In this document: positions 45,434 through 55,090 of the stretch, one piece after another
Layout of the letters: each line of letters opens with the position of its first letter
Numbering within the stretch: position 1 is the stretch's first letter
Source: Calothrix brevissima NIES-22
GTDB taxonomy: Bacteria; Cyanobacteriota; Cyanobacteriia; Cyanobacteriales; Nostocaceae
Assembly: GCF_002367995.1 (NCBI RefSeq)
Contig: NZ_AP018207.1
Coordinates: 1,693,501-1,757,500, forward strand
Length of the DNA stretch: 64,000 nt
Direction of reading: 5' to 3'
Program-made: the position numbers and the translations under genes
Notes under the pieces: model-generated
Seen by the model: only the letters and a program-made list of their open reading frames with translations
Databases searched by the model: none
Told to the model about the DNA's origin: nothing

Positions 45434-46378
45434 CTACTGAAACTGAGTAAGTGCAACAGCACCCCACAATGGCGCGTCATCTCCTAAAGCTGCGGGAAGA
45501 ATTTTAAATTCAACTTCTGGTAATGCTGTTTCTCGCGCTAGTTGACGGACAACTTCCCACCAGCGATTACCGGCTTTGGTGACACTCCCGCCTAAAATAA
45601 ATAATTGCGGGTTGACTAAATTGGCGACATTACCTATGCCTACACCTAAAGCCCAAGCTGATTTTTGAATAATTTCCTGTGCTAAATCATCACCTGATGC
45701 GGCGGCTTGACTGATTAACTGTCCTGTGACTAATTCTAAATCATCGTGGATTAAATTCTGCAAGATTTTACCCTTGGTGCGATCGCTTGCTAATAATTCC
45801 CTGGCATTTTGCGCCATATAGGGGCCTGAGGCTAAACGTTCCACACATCCCCGCTTTCCACACAAACATACAGGGCCATTGGGATCTACAACTATATGGC
45901 CAATTTCCCCAGCCATTCCCCCAGAACCGCGCCAAGGTTGATGATTGAGTATCCAACCACCACCCACACCAGTGCTGATGGTGATGTAGAACAAACTATC
46001 GTATCCTTGACCTGCACCAAAATGATGTTCCCCTAAAGCTGCCACATTAGCATCATTATCTACATAAGCAGGGACGCCAAACTCGGCTTCTAACAATTGT
46101 TTTAGGGGAAGATTTTCCCAGCCAGCAACATGATGGGAAAGTAGCACGCATCCGGTAGTTGCGTCTACAGGGCCGCCAAAACTGACACCAATCGCCGTTG
46201 GTTTGCTATCTTGCAGCACCGAGTGAATGAGCGATCGCATAATTTCTAAATCCGTGTTAGCATCTGCATTCGCGGGAGATAAGCGGCGTTCATAACTCAA
46301 CCATTCTCTAGCACCGACATTTACGGTTGCTGCGGCTAATTTAGTTCCCCCAAAATCCAGGGCTAATATTAATGACAT
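45434..46378 (-). CDS. ROK-family sugar kinase (glucokinase-like)
   Basis: 314 residues. LALDFGGTKLAAATV is the phosphate-binding start, DNDANVAALGEHHFGAG and TISTGVGGGWI are ROK motifs, and GHIVVDPNGPVCLCGKRGCVE gives the conserved His and the C-x-C-G-x-x-G-C zinc site. It probably phosphorylates glucose or another hexose; the exact sugar is not readable. The gene lies between two direct copies of the same 93-bp element, so the unit 45304-46525 could have moved or been duplicated as a block. Confidence 0.93.
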   Translation of the reverse strand: MSLILALDFGGTKLAAATVNVGAREWLSYERRLSPANADANTDLEIMRSLIHSVLQDSKPTAIGVSFGGPVDATTGCVLLSHHVAGWENLPLKQLLEAEFGVPAYVDNDANVAALGEHHFGAGQGYDSLFYITISTGVGGGWILNHQPWRGSGGMAGEIGHIVVDPNGPVCLCGKRGCVERLASGPYMAQNARELLASDRTKGKILQNLIHDDLELVTGQLISQAAASGDDLAQEIIQKSAWALGVGIGNVANLVNPQLFILGGSVTKAGNRWWEVVRQLARETALPEVEFKILPAALGDDAPLWGAVALTQFQ

Positions 46379-46431
46379 AATGTTTAATTCGTAATTCGTA
46401 ATTCGTAATTGAAGAGGATGAGAATTATTAA

Positions 46432-46525
46432 CAAGACTTACGCAAAAATTACCAGAAACCTTAATTTATTGAACCGCCAAGACGCCAAGAACGCCAAGAA
46501 TTCTTAGAGTGTGCGTAAGTCCTAA
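46432..46525. repeat. MITE-like element, short copy B
   Basis: 94 bp, begins AAGACTTACGCAAAAATTAC and ends GTGCGTAAGTCCTAA. Same core and orientation as copy A on the other side of the ROK gene. TTCGTAA heptamers precede it at 46385-46410. Confidence 0.88.
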
Positions 46526-46530
46526 TTAAT

Positions 46531-47277
46531 TCATGCTTTTTGCTGAAGTACGCCATCAATAAATTGTTGTAAGCGTTCGTAATGAGTACCTTTCCAATAA
46601 ATTTGTTGGCATTCTTGACAGCGATGAAATTCATCGTTTTGTAATTGTACGCTTTCTGGTAATTGGTCTATAACTAGTGCTTTGGCTATAGGTTGTAATA
46701 ATCCATTGCAACGCAAACATCTGTGAAAAGGCGATACTATATTAAATAAATCAAAGCGGCGGAGAACTTCAATTATTTGTTGTTGAGGATTAGTACTTCT
46801 GACGTAATAGCCATAATTTACTAAACTCCGCATTAATAAACCTTTGTCACGAGTTAACAAAATTCTTGATTGTGTATGAGAAACTTCTGCTAATTCTTCA
46901 TCTGCGTAGTCATTGCGATATAAAGTATCAAAACCTAATAACCTTAATGATGTCGCTAGTTTACCTAAATGAATATCAAGCACAAAGCGCATCTCGCTTA
47001 AAGGTTGCGGACGCACTGAAACTGTTGGCGGATTAATATCAATGACAGAAATTGGATAGACATAAATGTTATCTTCATCCTGAATAATATAAGAAAAATC
47101 TACATAGCTATCGTTGACTTTTATATAATCAACTTCTGGATGCGGAACGCCTAAAGACTCAATGGTGTCTTTAATTGAGGCTCTTTCTGAAAAATTATGG
47201 ATGATTTGCACCTGGCGTTTATGGCGAGGTATAAAATCATTGAGTTCGGCATAAAAATGAAAGTAAGCAACAGCCAT
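46531..47277 (-). CDS. Mut7-C RNase-domain protein with ubiquitin-like head
   Basis: 248 residues. The N-terminal 90 residues are a beta-grasp Mut7-C ubiquitin-like domain (VQIIHNFSERASIKDTIESL, EDNIYVYPISV). The C-terminal part is the PIN-like Mut7-C RNase domain (FVLDIHLGKLATSLRLLGFD, RILLTRDKGLL) ending in a zinc ribbon (CLRCNGLL, CQECQQIYW). Predicted ribonuclease; the target is unknown. The MITE-like element B ends 5 bp from its stop. Confidence 0.9.
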   Translation of the reverse strand: MAVAYFHFYAELNDFIPRHKRQVQIIHNFSERASIKDTIESLGVPHPEVDYIKVNDSYVDFSYIIQDEDNIYVYPISVIDINPPTVSVRPQPLSEMRFVLDIHLGKLATSLRLLGFDTLYRNDYADEELAEVSHTQSRILLTRDKGLLMRSLVNYGYYVRSTNPQQQIIEVLRRFDLFNIVSPFHRCLRCNGLLQPIAKALVIDQLPESVQLQNDEFHRCQECQQIYWKGTHYERLQQFIDGVLQQKA

Positions 47278-47601
47278 ATTGATTTAATTTGTCATTTGTC
47301 ATTTGTCATTTGTTATTTGTCATTTAGATTCACAAATTTTGAAAATCTCCATATTTTAAATGGTTGATTTCTCAGTTTAATTGTAATGCACATACTTTTC
47401 ATACCGATCCAATATACCGCCTGAGAATTTACAGCAGATGCCAGTTGGTGAGGTACAGATTATCGTTGATTGTAGGGGCACTGGCACTGCCATGCCCCGA
47501 AGCGCGTACCTCATTTACCTGAAATATGCTGTATTTATTAGCAGCATGAAAAGTAAAGTTTAATTACGAATTACGAATTACGAATTACGAATTACGAATT
47601 A
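47278..47601. other. Intergenic region with heptamer arrays
   Basis: GTCATTT heptamers (about 47286-47325), a partial copy of the GTAGGGGCAC repeat (about 47472-47500) and TACGAAT heptamers (47556-47600, about six copies) directly before argJ ends. No gene supported. Confidence 0.75.
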
Positions 47602-48843
47602 TTAAGTTGTATATTCGGCGTTAATCTTCACGTAGTCATAGCTTAAATCACAACCCCAAGCTTTACCTGTACCGTGACCATTGCCAACGTTAACAGAAAT
47701 TAATACTGTATCTTCTTTGAGATAAGCACCTGTTGAGGCTTGTTTTAAATAAGCGCTGGCGGCTGCACGATCGAATGTTAAAGGTTGACCATTTTCTAAT
47801 AATAAGAAATCGCCTAATTTAATTTGCAAATTTTCTTGCTCAAAGAGTACACCTGCGCGTCCGGCGGCGGCGGCGATGCGTCCCCAGTTGGGATCGCGTC
47901 CAAAAATTGCTGATTTAACTAGGGATGAACCGGCAATAGTTTTAGCTATTTGACGGGCAGAAGTTTCATCCTGTGCGCCAGTAACTTGAACTTCGATTAA
48001 GCAAGTTGCACCTTCACCATCACGGGCGATCGCTTTTGCTAAATGCTGACATACTGCTGTTAACATAGCCTCTAGTTTTTCCGCTTCTGAACCCATTTCA
48101 ATAATTGCTGGGGTACGGGATTGACCATTGGCTAAGGCGATTAAACTATCATTGGTGCTGGTATCGCCATCTACTGTAATTGAATTAAAACTTCTATCGG
48201 CAGCGCGACTTAACATTTGTTGCCATAAAGCAGGCGATACAGCCGCATCACAGGTTACAAATGCTAACATCGTTGCCATATTCGGATGAATCATCCCTGA
48301 ACCTTTAGCAATTCCACCAATGCGCACCGGGCGATCGCCTATAGTGGTTTCTAAGGCAATTGATTTTGGGACTAAATCTGTAGTAATAATTGCGCCGGCG
48401 GCTGTATCGGAACCTGTTTCTGAAAGCGCCGCTACTAATGAGGGAATTCCGGCTTTGAGTGCATCCATTTTAATACGCTGCCCTATTACCCCAGTAGAAG
48501 CTAATAATACCGATTCGCTGGGAATATTTAAAGCTTGGGCTACTGCCATAGCTGATTCTAGAGCATCAAACCAACCTTGAGTACCTGTAGCGGCATTCGC
48601 TTGTCCGGCATTACAAAGAATAGCACGGGCATTATGCTTGGCTTGCAAACGTTGACGACAATAATCTACGCAGGCGGCTTTAACTTGACTGGTAGTAAAC
48701 ACACCAGCTGCGATCGCTTCTACATCAGATACTATTAAAGCTAAATCGGGTAATCCCGAAGGCTTTAAACCTGCGGTAATTCCTGCGGCCCGATAACCTC
48801 TTGGTGCTGTGATTCCACCAGTAATCTCCTGCCAATCTGCCAT
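47602..48843 (-). CDS. argJ: Bifunctional glutamate N-acetyltransferase / N-acetylornithine transferase
   Basis: 413 residues from the ATG at 48843 (MADWQEITGGITAPRG). An upstream in-frame start adds 18 residues that do not match the family. HPNMATMLAF contains the Ala-Thr self-cleavage site; the Thr becomes the N-terminal nucleophile of the beta chain. It makes N-acetylglutamate from acetyl-CoA or recycles the acetyl group from N-acetylornithine in arginine synthesis. No other arg gene adjoins. Confidence 0.96.
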   Translation of the reverse strand: MADWQEITGGITAPRGYRAAGITAGLKPSGLPDLALIVSDVEAIAAGVFTTSQVKAACVDYCRQRLQAKHNARAILCNAGQANAATGTQGWFDALESAMAVAQALNIPSESVLLASTGVIGQRIKMDALKAGIPSLVAALSETGSDTAAGAIITTDLVPKSIALETTIGDRPVRIGGIAKGSGMIHPNMATMLAFVTCDAAVSPALWQQMLSRAADRSFNSITVDGDTSTNDSLIALANGQSRTPAIIEMGSEAEKLEAMLTAVCQHLAKAIARDGEGATCLIEVQVTGAQDETSARQIAKTIAGSSLVKSAIFGRDPNWGRIAAAAGRAGVLFEQENLQIKLGDFLLLENGQPLTFDRAAASAYLKQASTGAYLKEDTVLISVNVGNGHGTGKAWGCDLSYDYVKINAEYTT

Positions 48844-49686
48844 GATTATTCTCTTGCAACTATATAGTGCTCGACTGGCGATTATACCAAGACTCAAGAG
48901 TCAATGGTCAATGGTCAAACAATTTTGGATTTTGGATTTTGGATTTTGGATTTTAGGTTGACAAAGGGGAGAAAGTTTGTGGCAAAATTATCACTTTCCC
49001 TGGTGAAGTAGCAATTTATCGTAGATCAAAGGGTTTAAGATCCCTACGTCTATACGTAGTATCATTTTCGGTCGGGTTTAAATCCCCGTCTGAAAATGTT
49101 TTGAATTTTGAATTGTTAATTAAGTATATTCTCGGTCAAATATGATTCTATAAAGTTGCCATAAAAGGTTGTAGATGACTAATTTTGTGCCGCTAATGTC
49201 CGTCTCATCTTGGGTTTGCAGCTTTTTCACCAGCAATACACAAAAATTAAATTCCGCAGAATCAGCATAATTTACGCGATCGCACGATAGTCACATTTCA
49301 ACTTCATTTGTCATGATGTAGTTAACAAATATTCAAGTAACTTGAATTACATATTCAACTTAACCAATCATACTTCGATTCATCTGAAACTGTTGATTAT
49401 GAAGGATGAAATTACAGTCATGTACTGGTATTTTCTAGTTGCATAAGTAATTTAATTTACGTAAATACTTGGTGATTTTAATTTTTGGATGTCCTGATTT
49501 ATCTACCCAGAAACGTAAATGAATCAAAACAACCGAAAACTGATTTTTAAAACCAAAAAACTATCAATTTAATTGGCTGATTTTTTTAATATCATTTCCG
49601 GGTTCATCATTTCGCAAATTCTATTCAAGCAAGATTTTTTAATTAAAAATTTCTGTTGAGTTCCCAGATTGGGAGCCAGTTTAACT
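48844..49686. other. Long intergenic region with hairpins
   Basis: About 840 bp. It has a GGATTTT heptamer array (48928-48958) and two stem-loops, CTACGT-CTAT-ACGTAG (49044-49059) and CATTTTC...GAAAATG (49063-49098, with an inner CGGG/CCCG). From about 49100 on it is AT-rich and probably carries the promoter of the VCBS/CHAP gene. No gene is supported. Confidence 0.6.
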
Positions 49687-51657
49687 ATGTTTGAAAATTC
49701 TGAATCTGGCATCGATTCCCTATCGGGGGAATTAAATTGTGCTGCCAATTTTATCAATTCTTCTTCCTTTAATTCTTTGCTAGCAGACTGGCAAGAATTT
49801 ACTTCCCAGCAACTTTTTAGTTTAGCGGGCGAAACTCTCATTCAAGCATGGCAGAATCAATATGAGCCAAGCCAAGCATTAGTTTATGCGGCTGGGAGTA
49901 TTTTTAAAAGTGATTTTGCTGCTAATGCCCAAATCGCTTTTGGCGATGCTTTTGATGTCAATCAAGCAGAAGCATTAGGTGCAGAAATTTTGGGGGGAAA
50001 TTATGGTGTACTGCCAGATTTACAATTTCTCTCTGATGCAAATATGAATGGTGCTTTAGGTGCATATGCTAACAGTACAAACACCATTTACATTAATAGA
50101 GATTTTCTGACGCAGAGTTCAGATAATCCCATTGCGATCGCAAAAATTCTCGTGGAAGAAACAGGACACTTCCTCGATGCTTACGCTAGCTATATTGATT
50201 CCCCAGGCGATGAAGGGGAAATTCTCACAGATTTGATTTCTGGTCAGCAATTAACTGTAGATGAGTTAGCCCAGCTGGGTGCTGAAGATGACTCCACAAC
50301 GATTTTTTTAAACGGTCAATTCTTGAAAGTTGAACAACGAGCCAACAAAGATGATTTCAACGGTGATGGCATCTCTGATATTTTGTTGCGCAATGGCACG
50401 AGTATTGATGTTTGGTTAGTTAATAGCAATGCTCAAGTGGCTGCACCCACGAGGCTAGGAAATGCGCCTGTTGACTGGCAAATTCAAGGTACAGGTGATT
50501 TCAACGGTGATGGCATCTCTGATATTTTGTTACGCAATGGCATGAGTCTTGATGTTTGGTTAGTCAATAGCAATGCTCAAGTGGCTGCACCCACGAGGGC
50601 GGGATATGCTCCTATTGACTGGCAATTTCAAGGTACAGGGGATTTCAATGGGGATGGGATCTCCGATATTTTGTTGCGTAATGGTAATAGCATTGATGTT
50701 TGGTTAGTTAATAGCAATGCTCAAGTGGCTGCACCCACGAGGCTAGGAAATGCGCCTGTTGACTGGCAAATTCAAGGTACAGGTGATTTCAACGGTGATG
50801 GCATCTCTGATATTTTGTTACGCAATGGCATGAGTCTTGATGTTTGGTTAGTCAATAGCAATGCTCAAGTGGCTGCACCCACGAGGGCGGGATATGCTCC
50901 TATTGACTGGCAATTTCAAGGTACAGGGGATTTCAATGGGGATGGGATCTCCGATATTTTGTTGCGTAATGGTAATAGCATTGATGCTTGGTTAGTTAAT
51001 AGCAATGCTCAAATTACAACCTCAACGAGGGTAGGAAATGCTCCTGTTGAGTGGCAAATTCAAGGTACAGGGGATTTCAACGGCGATCGCATCTCTGATA
51101 TTGTGCTGCGTAATGGCAATAGCATTGATGCTTGGTTAGTTAATAGCAATGCTCAAGTAACAGCACCAACGAGGGCGGGAAATGCTCCTGTTGACTGGCA
51201 AATTCAACTCAGCCCTGTTAATTTGACAGCCCCTCTAGGTTTGATGACTAATTCCCAAAAACTAACAACACTAGTTGATGGACAGTTGAATGGTTTATCT
51301 TTTGATGTGGATGGCTATTATGGCGCTCAATGTTGGGATTTGGTGGCTTACGCGACGGGTAATAACACATCAACCTATAACTGGAAATGCGGCGAGAATG
51401 TGATGGCGAATGGCAATATAGCTATTGGTACAGCGATCGCTACTTTCCTCGGCCCCAATCACACCTATGACACGCCACCAGATTATAGTAGCCAGCACAC
51501 AGCAATCTTTGCTGGTTATGGCGTTGAGTATGGTGTAGCTGGTTTCTACGTCTGGGATCAAAATTGGAATTGGAAGCAATATGTCCAAAAACACTTTATT
51601 CGCAGTAATGGCTCAGGTACTAGTGATGCGGATAATTACTATGTGATTCAGGTTTGA
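49687..51657 (+). CDS. VCBS/FG-GAP-repeat protein with CHAP-like amidase domain
   Basis: 656 residues from the ATG at 49687, with GGGAG 11 bp upstream. An N-terminal domain (about 1-215) contains KILVEETGHFLDAY, a metalloprotease-like EExGH motif. Six tandem 48-residue VCBS/FG-GAP units (DFNGDGISDILLRN...) follow, with DxNxDGxxD calcium-binding loops. The C-terminal 150 residues end in a CHAP-like fold: YGAQCWDLVAYATG (Cys nucleophile) and SSQHTAIFAGYG (His). I infer a secreted peptidoglycan amidase. There is no signal peptide; type I secretion or lysis release is likely. Confidence 0.85.
   Translation: MFENSESGIDSLSGELNCAANFINSSSFNSLLADWQEFTSQQLFSLAGETLIQAWQNQYEPSQALVYAAGSIFKSDFAANAQIAFGDAFDVNQAEALGAEILGGNYGVLPDLQFLSDANMNGALGAYANSTNTIYINRDFLTQSSDNPIAIAKILVEETGHFLDAYASYIDSPGDEGEILTDLISGQQLTVDELAQLGAEDDSTTIFLNGQFLKVEQRANKDDFNGDGISDILLRNGTSIDVWLVNSNAQVAAPTRLGNAPVDWQIQGTGDFNGDGISDILLRNGMSLDVWLVNSNAQVAAPTRAGYAPIDWQFQGTGDFNGDGISDILLRNGNSIDVWLVNSNAQVAAPTRLGNAPVDWQIQGTGDFNGDGISDILLRNGMSLDVWLVNSNAQVAAPTRAGYAPIDWQFQGTGDFNGDGISDILLRNGNSIDAWLVNSNAQITTSTRVGNAPVEWQIQGTGDFNGDRISDIVLRNGNSIDAWLVNSNAQVTAPTRAGNAPVDWQIQLSPVNLTAPLGLMTNSQKLTTLVDGQLNGLSFDVDGYYGAQCWDLVAYATGNNTSTYNWKCGENVMANGNIAIGTAIATFLGPNHTYDTPPDYSSQHTAIFAGYGVEYGVAGFYVWDQNWNWKQYVQKHFIRSNGSGTSDADNYYVIQV
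50353..51216 (+). repeat. Six tandem 144-bp units inside the VCBS gene
   Basis: Units begin at 50353, 50497, 50641, 50785, 50929 and 51073. Units 2-3 and 4-5 are almost identical as 288-bp pairs, so the latest event was a duplication of two units together. Confidence 0.93.
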
Positions 51658-51994
51658 AAATTCCGCGATCGCTTGCGCATCATTCCCACATATCAAATTC
51701 TTTAGCCAAACTGGTAAAATTGCGAAATCTTTGCTTGGGATTGTGAATCTTATCTGAGTAGCAATCCGATTTGCGTTTGCTATGAATATCAGATGCATTG
51801 GCTATTAGTACTTTATTATACAATTTGTGCTGAAAGACTTCTTATTTATTCAGACAAGTTGAAATGCTAATAATCAGTGATTATACTGACTGGAGATTGC
51901 CCATACTATGGCAAGGTTATATCTATGACATGAGAGTTAATTCTTTCAGTCAGAAAAGTAATTTTCCAGCTAGGTGGAAATGTGAGGGTGGAAT
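51658..51994. other. Intergenic region upstream of the cyclase gene
   Basis: 337 bp with one HIP1 site just after the CHAP gene. No repeat array. Likely holds the cyclase promoter; GAGGGTGG about 6 bp before the ATG is its ribosome binding site. Confidence 0.6.
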
Positions 51995-53674
51995 ATGTTC
52001 TATTTAATCTATGCTCCTAACACGACGCAAGAAAAAATCCATCAGTTGATGTTTGGAGTCAACACAATTGGCCGTTCTACCGACAACACGATCGCCCTCG
52101 CAGATGAGAGCCTTTCCCGTTACCACGCAGAAATTACAGTCACCAATGAGCGGCTAGTGATTAAAGATCTACAAAGCCTAAACCACACTTTCGTGAATAA
52201 GGCAAAAATCAATCAATGCGAACTGAAAAATGGCGACTTGATTAGTTGTGGGAATGTAGAGTTCAAGTTTTTCCAAAAAGTCGATACCACACCCAAAACT
52301 ATAAATCCTCCCGCTTCCCTACAACCAGTAGGCGATGTCAAAGAGGAAGCACCTATTGCAGAAACGATTATTAAGCAATTTTCTACCGGGCCCAGTAGCA
52401 TTAAAATTCAGGATTTACTCGATAATCCAGGCAGAAGCGATTCCCTGCTGAGAATATCACAAAGAGCGAGCGATCAACGCAAGGTAGATAAGTTAAAAAT
52501 TCTTTTAGAAGTGAGCAAACAGCTGTCTTCTCCAGAGGAACCCGATCGCCTATTAGAGAAAATTCTCGATTTACTGTTTGAGATTATGAATGTAGATCGA
52601 GCAGTTATCCTGATGGTGAATGAAACTAGCAAGCAGCTGGAGCATAAAGCTGTCAAACTACGTCCAGGAATACCTCAAGACAGTCAATTTTATAGTAAGA
52701 ATATTACCAATTATGTTTACATCAATGGCACAGCAATTTTAACTACTGATGCTTGCCTAGATAATCGATTTAATGAGTCCGAGTCGATTTTTGTCCAAAC
52801 TATTCGGGCTTCAATTTGCATTCCGCTCAAACCCAGAGAAGAGGTAATTGGCGTATTATACGTGGATAATTTATCCATGTGTGATGTTTACTCGGATGAA
52901 GATGTTGAGTTTTTAACGACGTTAGCCAACCAAGCGGCGATCGCAATTGACAACGCCAAGCTCTACAAAAAAATCCAAGCCGAAGCTATCATGCGGAATA
53001 AATTAGAGCGTTTCTTCCCCGAAGCTGTGAGAAAAAAGCTCAGGGAAGAAGGCACTTTAGGCATTGTTGATACAGAAGTTACAGCTTTATTTGCTGATAT
53101 TAGTGATTTCACAAAAATGTCTTCCACAATGCATCCCCGTCAAGTAATTACGATGCTCAATGAATATTTTGAGGTAATTGTGGAGGAAATTGTCTTTCGC
53201 TATGAAGGTACTTTAGAGAAATACATTGGCGATGCTTTATTTGCAATTTGGGGTGCACCTTATCGCAAGCCAGACGATCCAGAACTGGCAATACAAGCCG
53301 CAATTGATATGCAATGGGCTGTGTTAAAACTAAATCAAAAATGGATTCAGCAAGGAAAACAACCGATTCAAATTCATATAGGCTTGAATACAGGTAAAGT
53401 TGCAGCAGGTAATATTGGTTCAGAAAAATTAATTCAGTACGCTACTATTGGCGACACCACAAATGTCACTAGTAGAATCTGTAATGTTGCCACAGCTGGC
53501 GAGATAGTGATATCTCAAACTACATGCGATCGCATTCAGGCGCGAAATTTTCCTTTAGAAAAAATGCCATTAGTAAAAGTTAAAGGTCAAGACCAGCCTT
53601 TACAACTTTATCGCTTGATGTGGCATTTGTGTCCATCAAAACAACCTCAAGTGGGCATAGGGCATGGGGCATAG
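51995..53674 (+). CDS. FHA-GAF-class III adenylate/guanylate cyclase
   Basis: 559 residues. FHA domain (about 1-93: GVNTIGRSTDNTIAL, SLSRYHAEI with the Gly-Arg and Ser-Arg-x-His phosphothreonine-binding residues); GAF (about 165-330); class III cyclase domain (about 355-545). The latter has FADISDF and GDALFAIWG (metal-binding Asp), Lys before YIGDA and NVTSR (transition-state Asn/Arg). It probably makes cAMP; the FHA domain would bind phosphothreonine, and the GAF has no DXCF or CH cysteine pair. The last residues VGIGHGA and the TAG are from a GGGCATA repeat. It could supply cAMP to the cNMP-binding fusion at 34 kb. Confidence 0.94.
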   Translation: MFYLIYAPNTTQEKIHQLMFGVNTIGRSTDNTIALADESLSRYHAEITVTNERLVIKDLQSLNHTFVNKAKINQCELKNGDLISCGNVEFKFFQKVDTTPKTINPPASLQPVGDVKEEAPIAETIIKQFSTGPSSIKIQDLLDNPGRSDSLLRISQRASDQRKVDKLKILLEVSKQLSSPEEPDRLLEKILDLLFEIMNVDRAVILMVNETSKQLEHKAVKLRPGIPQDSQFYSKNITNYVYINGTAILTTDACLDNRFNESESIFVQTIRASICIPLKPREEVIGVLYVDNLSMCDVYSDEDVEFLTTLANQAAIAIDNAKLYKKIQAEAIMRNKLERFFPEAVRKKLREEGTLGIVDTEVTALFADISDFTKMSSTMHPRQVITMLNEYFEVIVEEIVFRYEGTLEKYIGDALFAIWGAPYRKPDDPELAIQAAIDMQWAVLKLNQKWIQQGKQPIQIHIGLNTGKVAAGNIGSEKLIQYATIGDTTNVTSRICNVATAGEIVISQTTCDRIQARNFPLEKMPLVKVKGQDQPLQLYRLMWHLCPSKQPQVGIGHGA

Positions 53675-53722
53675 GGCAGTGATTAGTCATTTGTCATTTG
53701 TCATTTGTCATTTGTCATTGGT
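53645..53722. repeat. Heptamer arrays (GGGCATA, GTCATTT)
   Basis: Three GGGCAT[AG] units overlap the cyclase stop. Then GTCATTT heptamers (about five) run to the gap before the DUF1501 gene. Confidence 0.82.
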
Positions 53723-53781
53723 AAGGAGTTCCAGCCTATTTACGTTTCGTAATATAGTTTGGTTTATTTACACCAACTTAC

Positions 53782-55014
53782 TTAGGAATTAATTAAAGCT
53801 ATTTTTTGTGTAGGGGTATAACTGGGCAAAACTTGATTGATGGTGGCTGAAGAAAGCTGCATGTGATCTTTTAACAATGCAGAAATGACATCGCGAAAAT
53901 CGGTAGCGATCGCTAAATCTCGCTTTCGGTAAAGTTGTTCTGTGGCTAATCCCGGCCATTCTCCATAAACTTTACCACCGCGCACTTTTCCACCCAATAC
54001 CCAGATGACATTTCCATGTCCGTGATCTGTACCACGGTTACCGTTTTCTTTGACTGTGCGCCCAAATTCAGACATAACAACAATTGCTGTGTTTTGGTAA
54101 ATTGGCCCCAAAGTTTGCGCCATTACAGCTAAACCATCTCCTAATTTTTTTAGGCGTTGGGCTAATTGTCCTTGACTACCACCTTGATTGATGTGGGTAT
54201 CCCAACCACCTAAAGCTATAAACCCTAATTCTACTTTAGAGTCTTTGACCATTAATCGCGCTAGTCTTTGGGCATCTCTGGCAAAACCGTCAGGTAAAGG
54301 TGCGCCATTATTTGCCATTTTCATTTCATCAGCTAAATCTTTGGCGATCGCTTGTCGCGCCATCCGCCCTTCTTGGTAACTTTGACTTAAGGTATCATTA
54401 CCATCATAAAGTTTATCAAATGCTGCGCCTACTTGGGGACGATCCACCGACAAAGGATTATTGATTCTTTTCCCTGTTGGTAAACTAGCTACAGACATCT
54501 TACCGTACAAAATTCTGGGAATAGTTTCTCCGACATTAATTGCTTGGATCGGTTCTTTGTTGGAGATATTCGCTAATAAACGATTCATCCAACCATCTTT
54601 AGTATTTTTTGTCCCAGGAATACCGTTTTCCATGTAATATTGGGCATCAAAGTGAGAACGAGTGGGATCGGGAGAACCACAAGCATGAATAAACGCCAGA
54701 CTACCTTGTTCCCATAAAGGTTTTAAGGAACTTAAAGCGGGATTTAAGCCAAAACGTCCATCTAAATCCAGCACTCCCCCTTGTTTACCCGGTTGAGGAA
54801 TGGCAATATTTGGTCTTACTTGGTAATAAGCTGTTTCTGAGTAGGGAACTACCACATTTAAACCATCAACTCCACCACGCAGAAAAATGACAATCAAGCG
54901 TTTTGCATTGCTGTTATTGTTAGCAGATCTAGCTACCCATGCATTAGTTCCGACGGCGACTAATGCTGAGGCGGAAAACATACCTGCTTGGAGAAGAAAG
55001 TTGCGTCTTTGCAT
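53782..55014 (-). CDS. DUF1501 Tat-exported protein
   Basis: 410 residues. The N-terminus MQRRNFLLQAGMFSASALVA is a twin-arginine signal (RRNFL). Sulfatase-like domain motifs include LIVIFLRGGVDGLNVVVPYS and GGWDTHINQGG, and VVMSEFGRTVKENGNRGTDHG with conserved Asp/His. DUF1501 proteins are exported and usually partner DUF1800 proteins, as here. Function unknown. Likely co-transcribed with the DUF1800 gene upstream across a 546-bp repeat-filled gap. Confidence 0.9.
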   Translation of the reverse strand: MQRRNFLLQAGMFSASALVAVGTNAWVARSANNNSNAKRLIVIFLRGGVDGLNVVVPYSETAYYQVRPNIAIPQPGKQGGVLDLDGRFGLNPALSSLKPLWEQGSLAFIHACGSPDPTRSHFDAQYYMENGIPGTKNTKDGWMNRLLANISNKEPIQAINVGETIPRILYGKMSVASLPTGKRINNPLSVDRPQVGAAFDKLYDGNDTLSQSYQEGRMARQAIAKDLADEMKMANNGAPLPDGFARDAQRLARLMVKDSKVELGFIALGGWDTHINQGGSQGQLAQRLKKLGDGLAVMAQTLGPIYQNTAIVVMSEFGRTVKENGNRGTDHGHGNVIWVLGGKVRGGKVYGEWPGLATEQLYRKRDLAIATDFRDVISALLKDHMQLSSATINQVLPSYTPTQKIALINS

Positions 55015-55090
55015 ATAAATTTAGTTATCCGGTGGAAAGTTGAAGTTTTTTGGTAGAAAGGCAGAGGGCAGAAGGCACAGGGCAGAAGAT

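Noticed and set aside
49569..49841. 90-residue minus-strand frame at the start of the VCBS gene
   Set aside because: Mostly antisense to the VCBS N-terminus with no motif.
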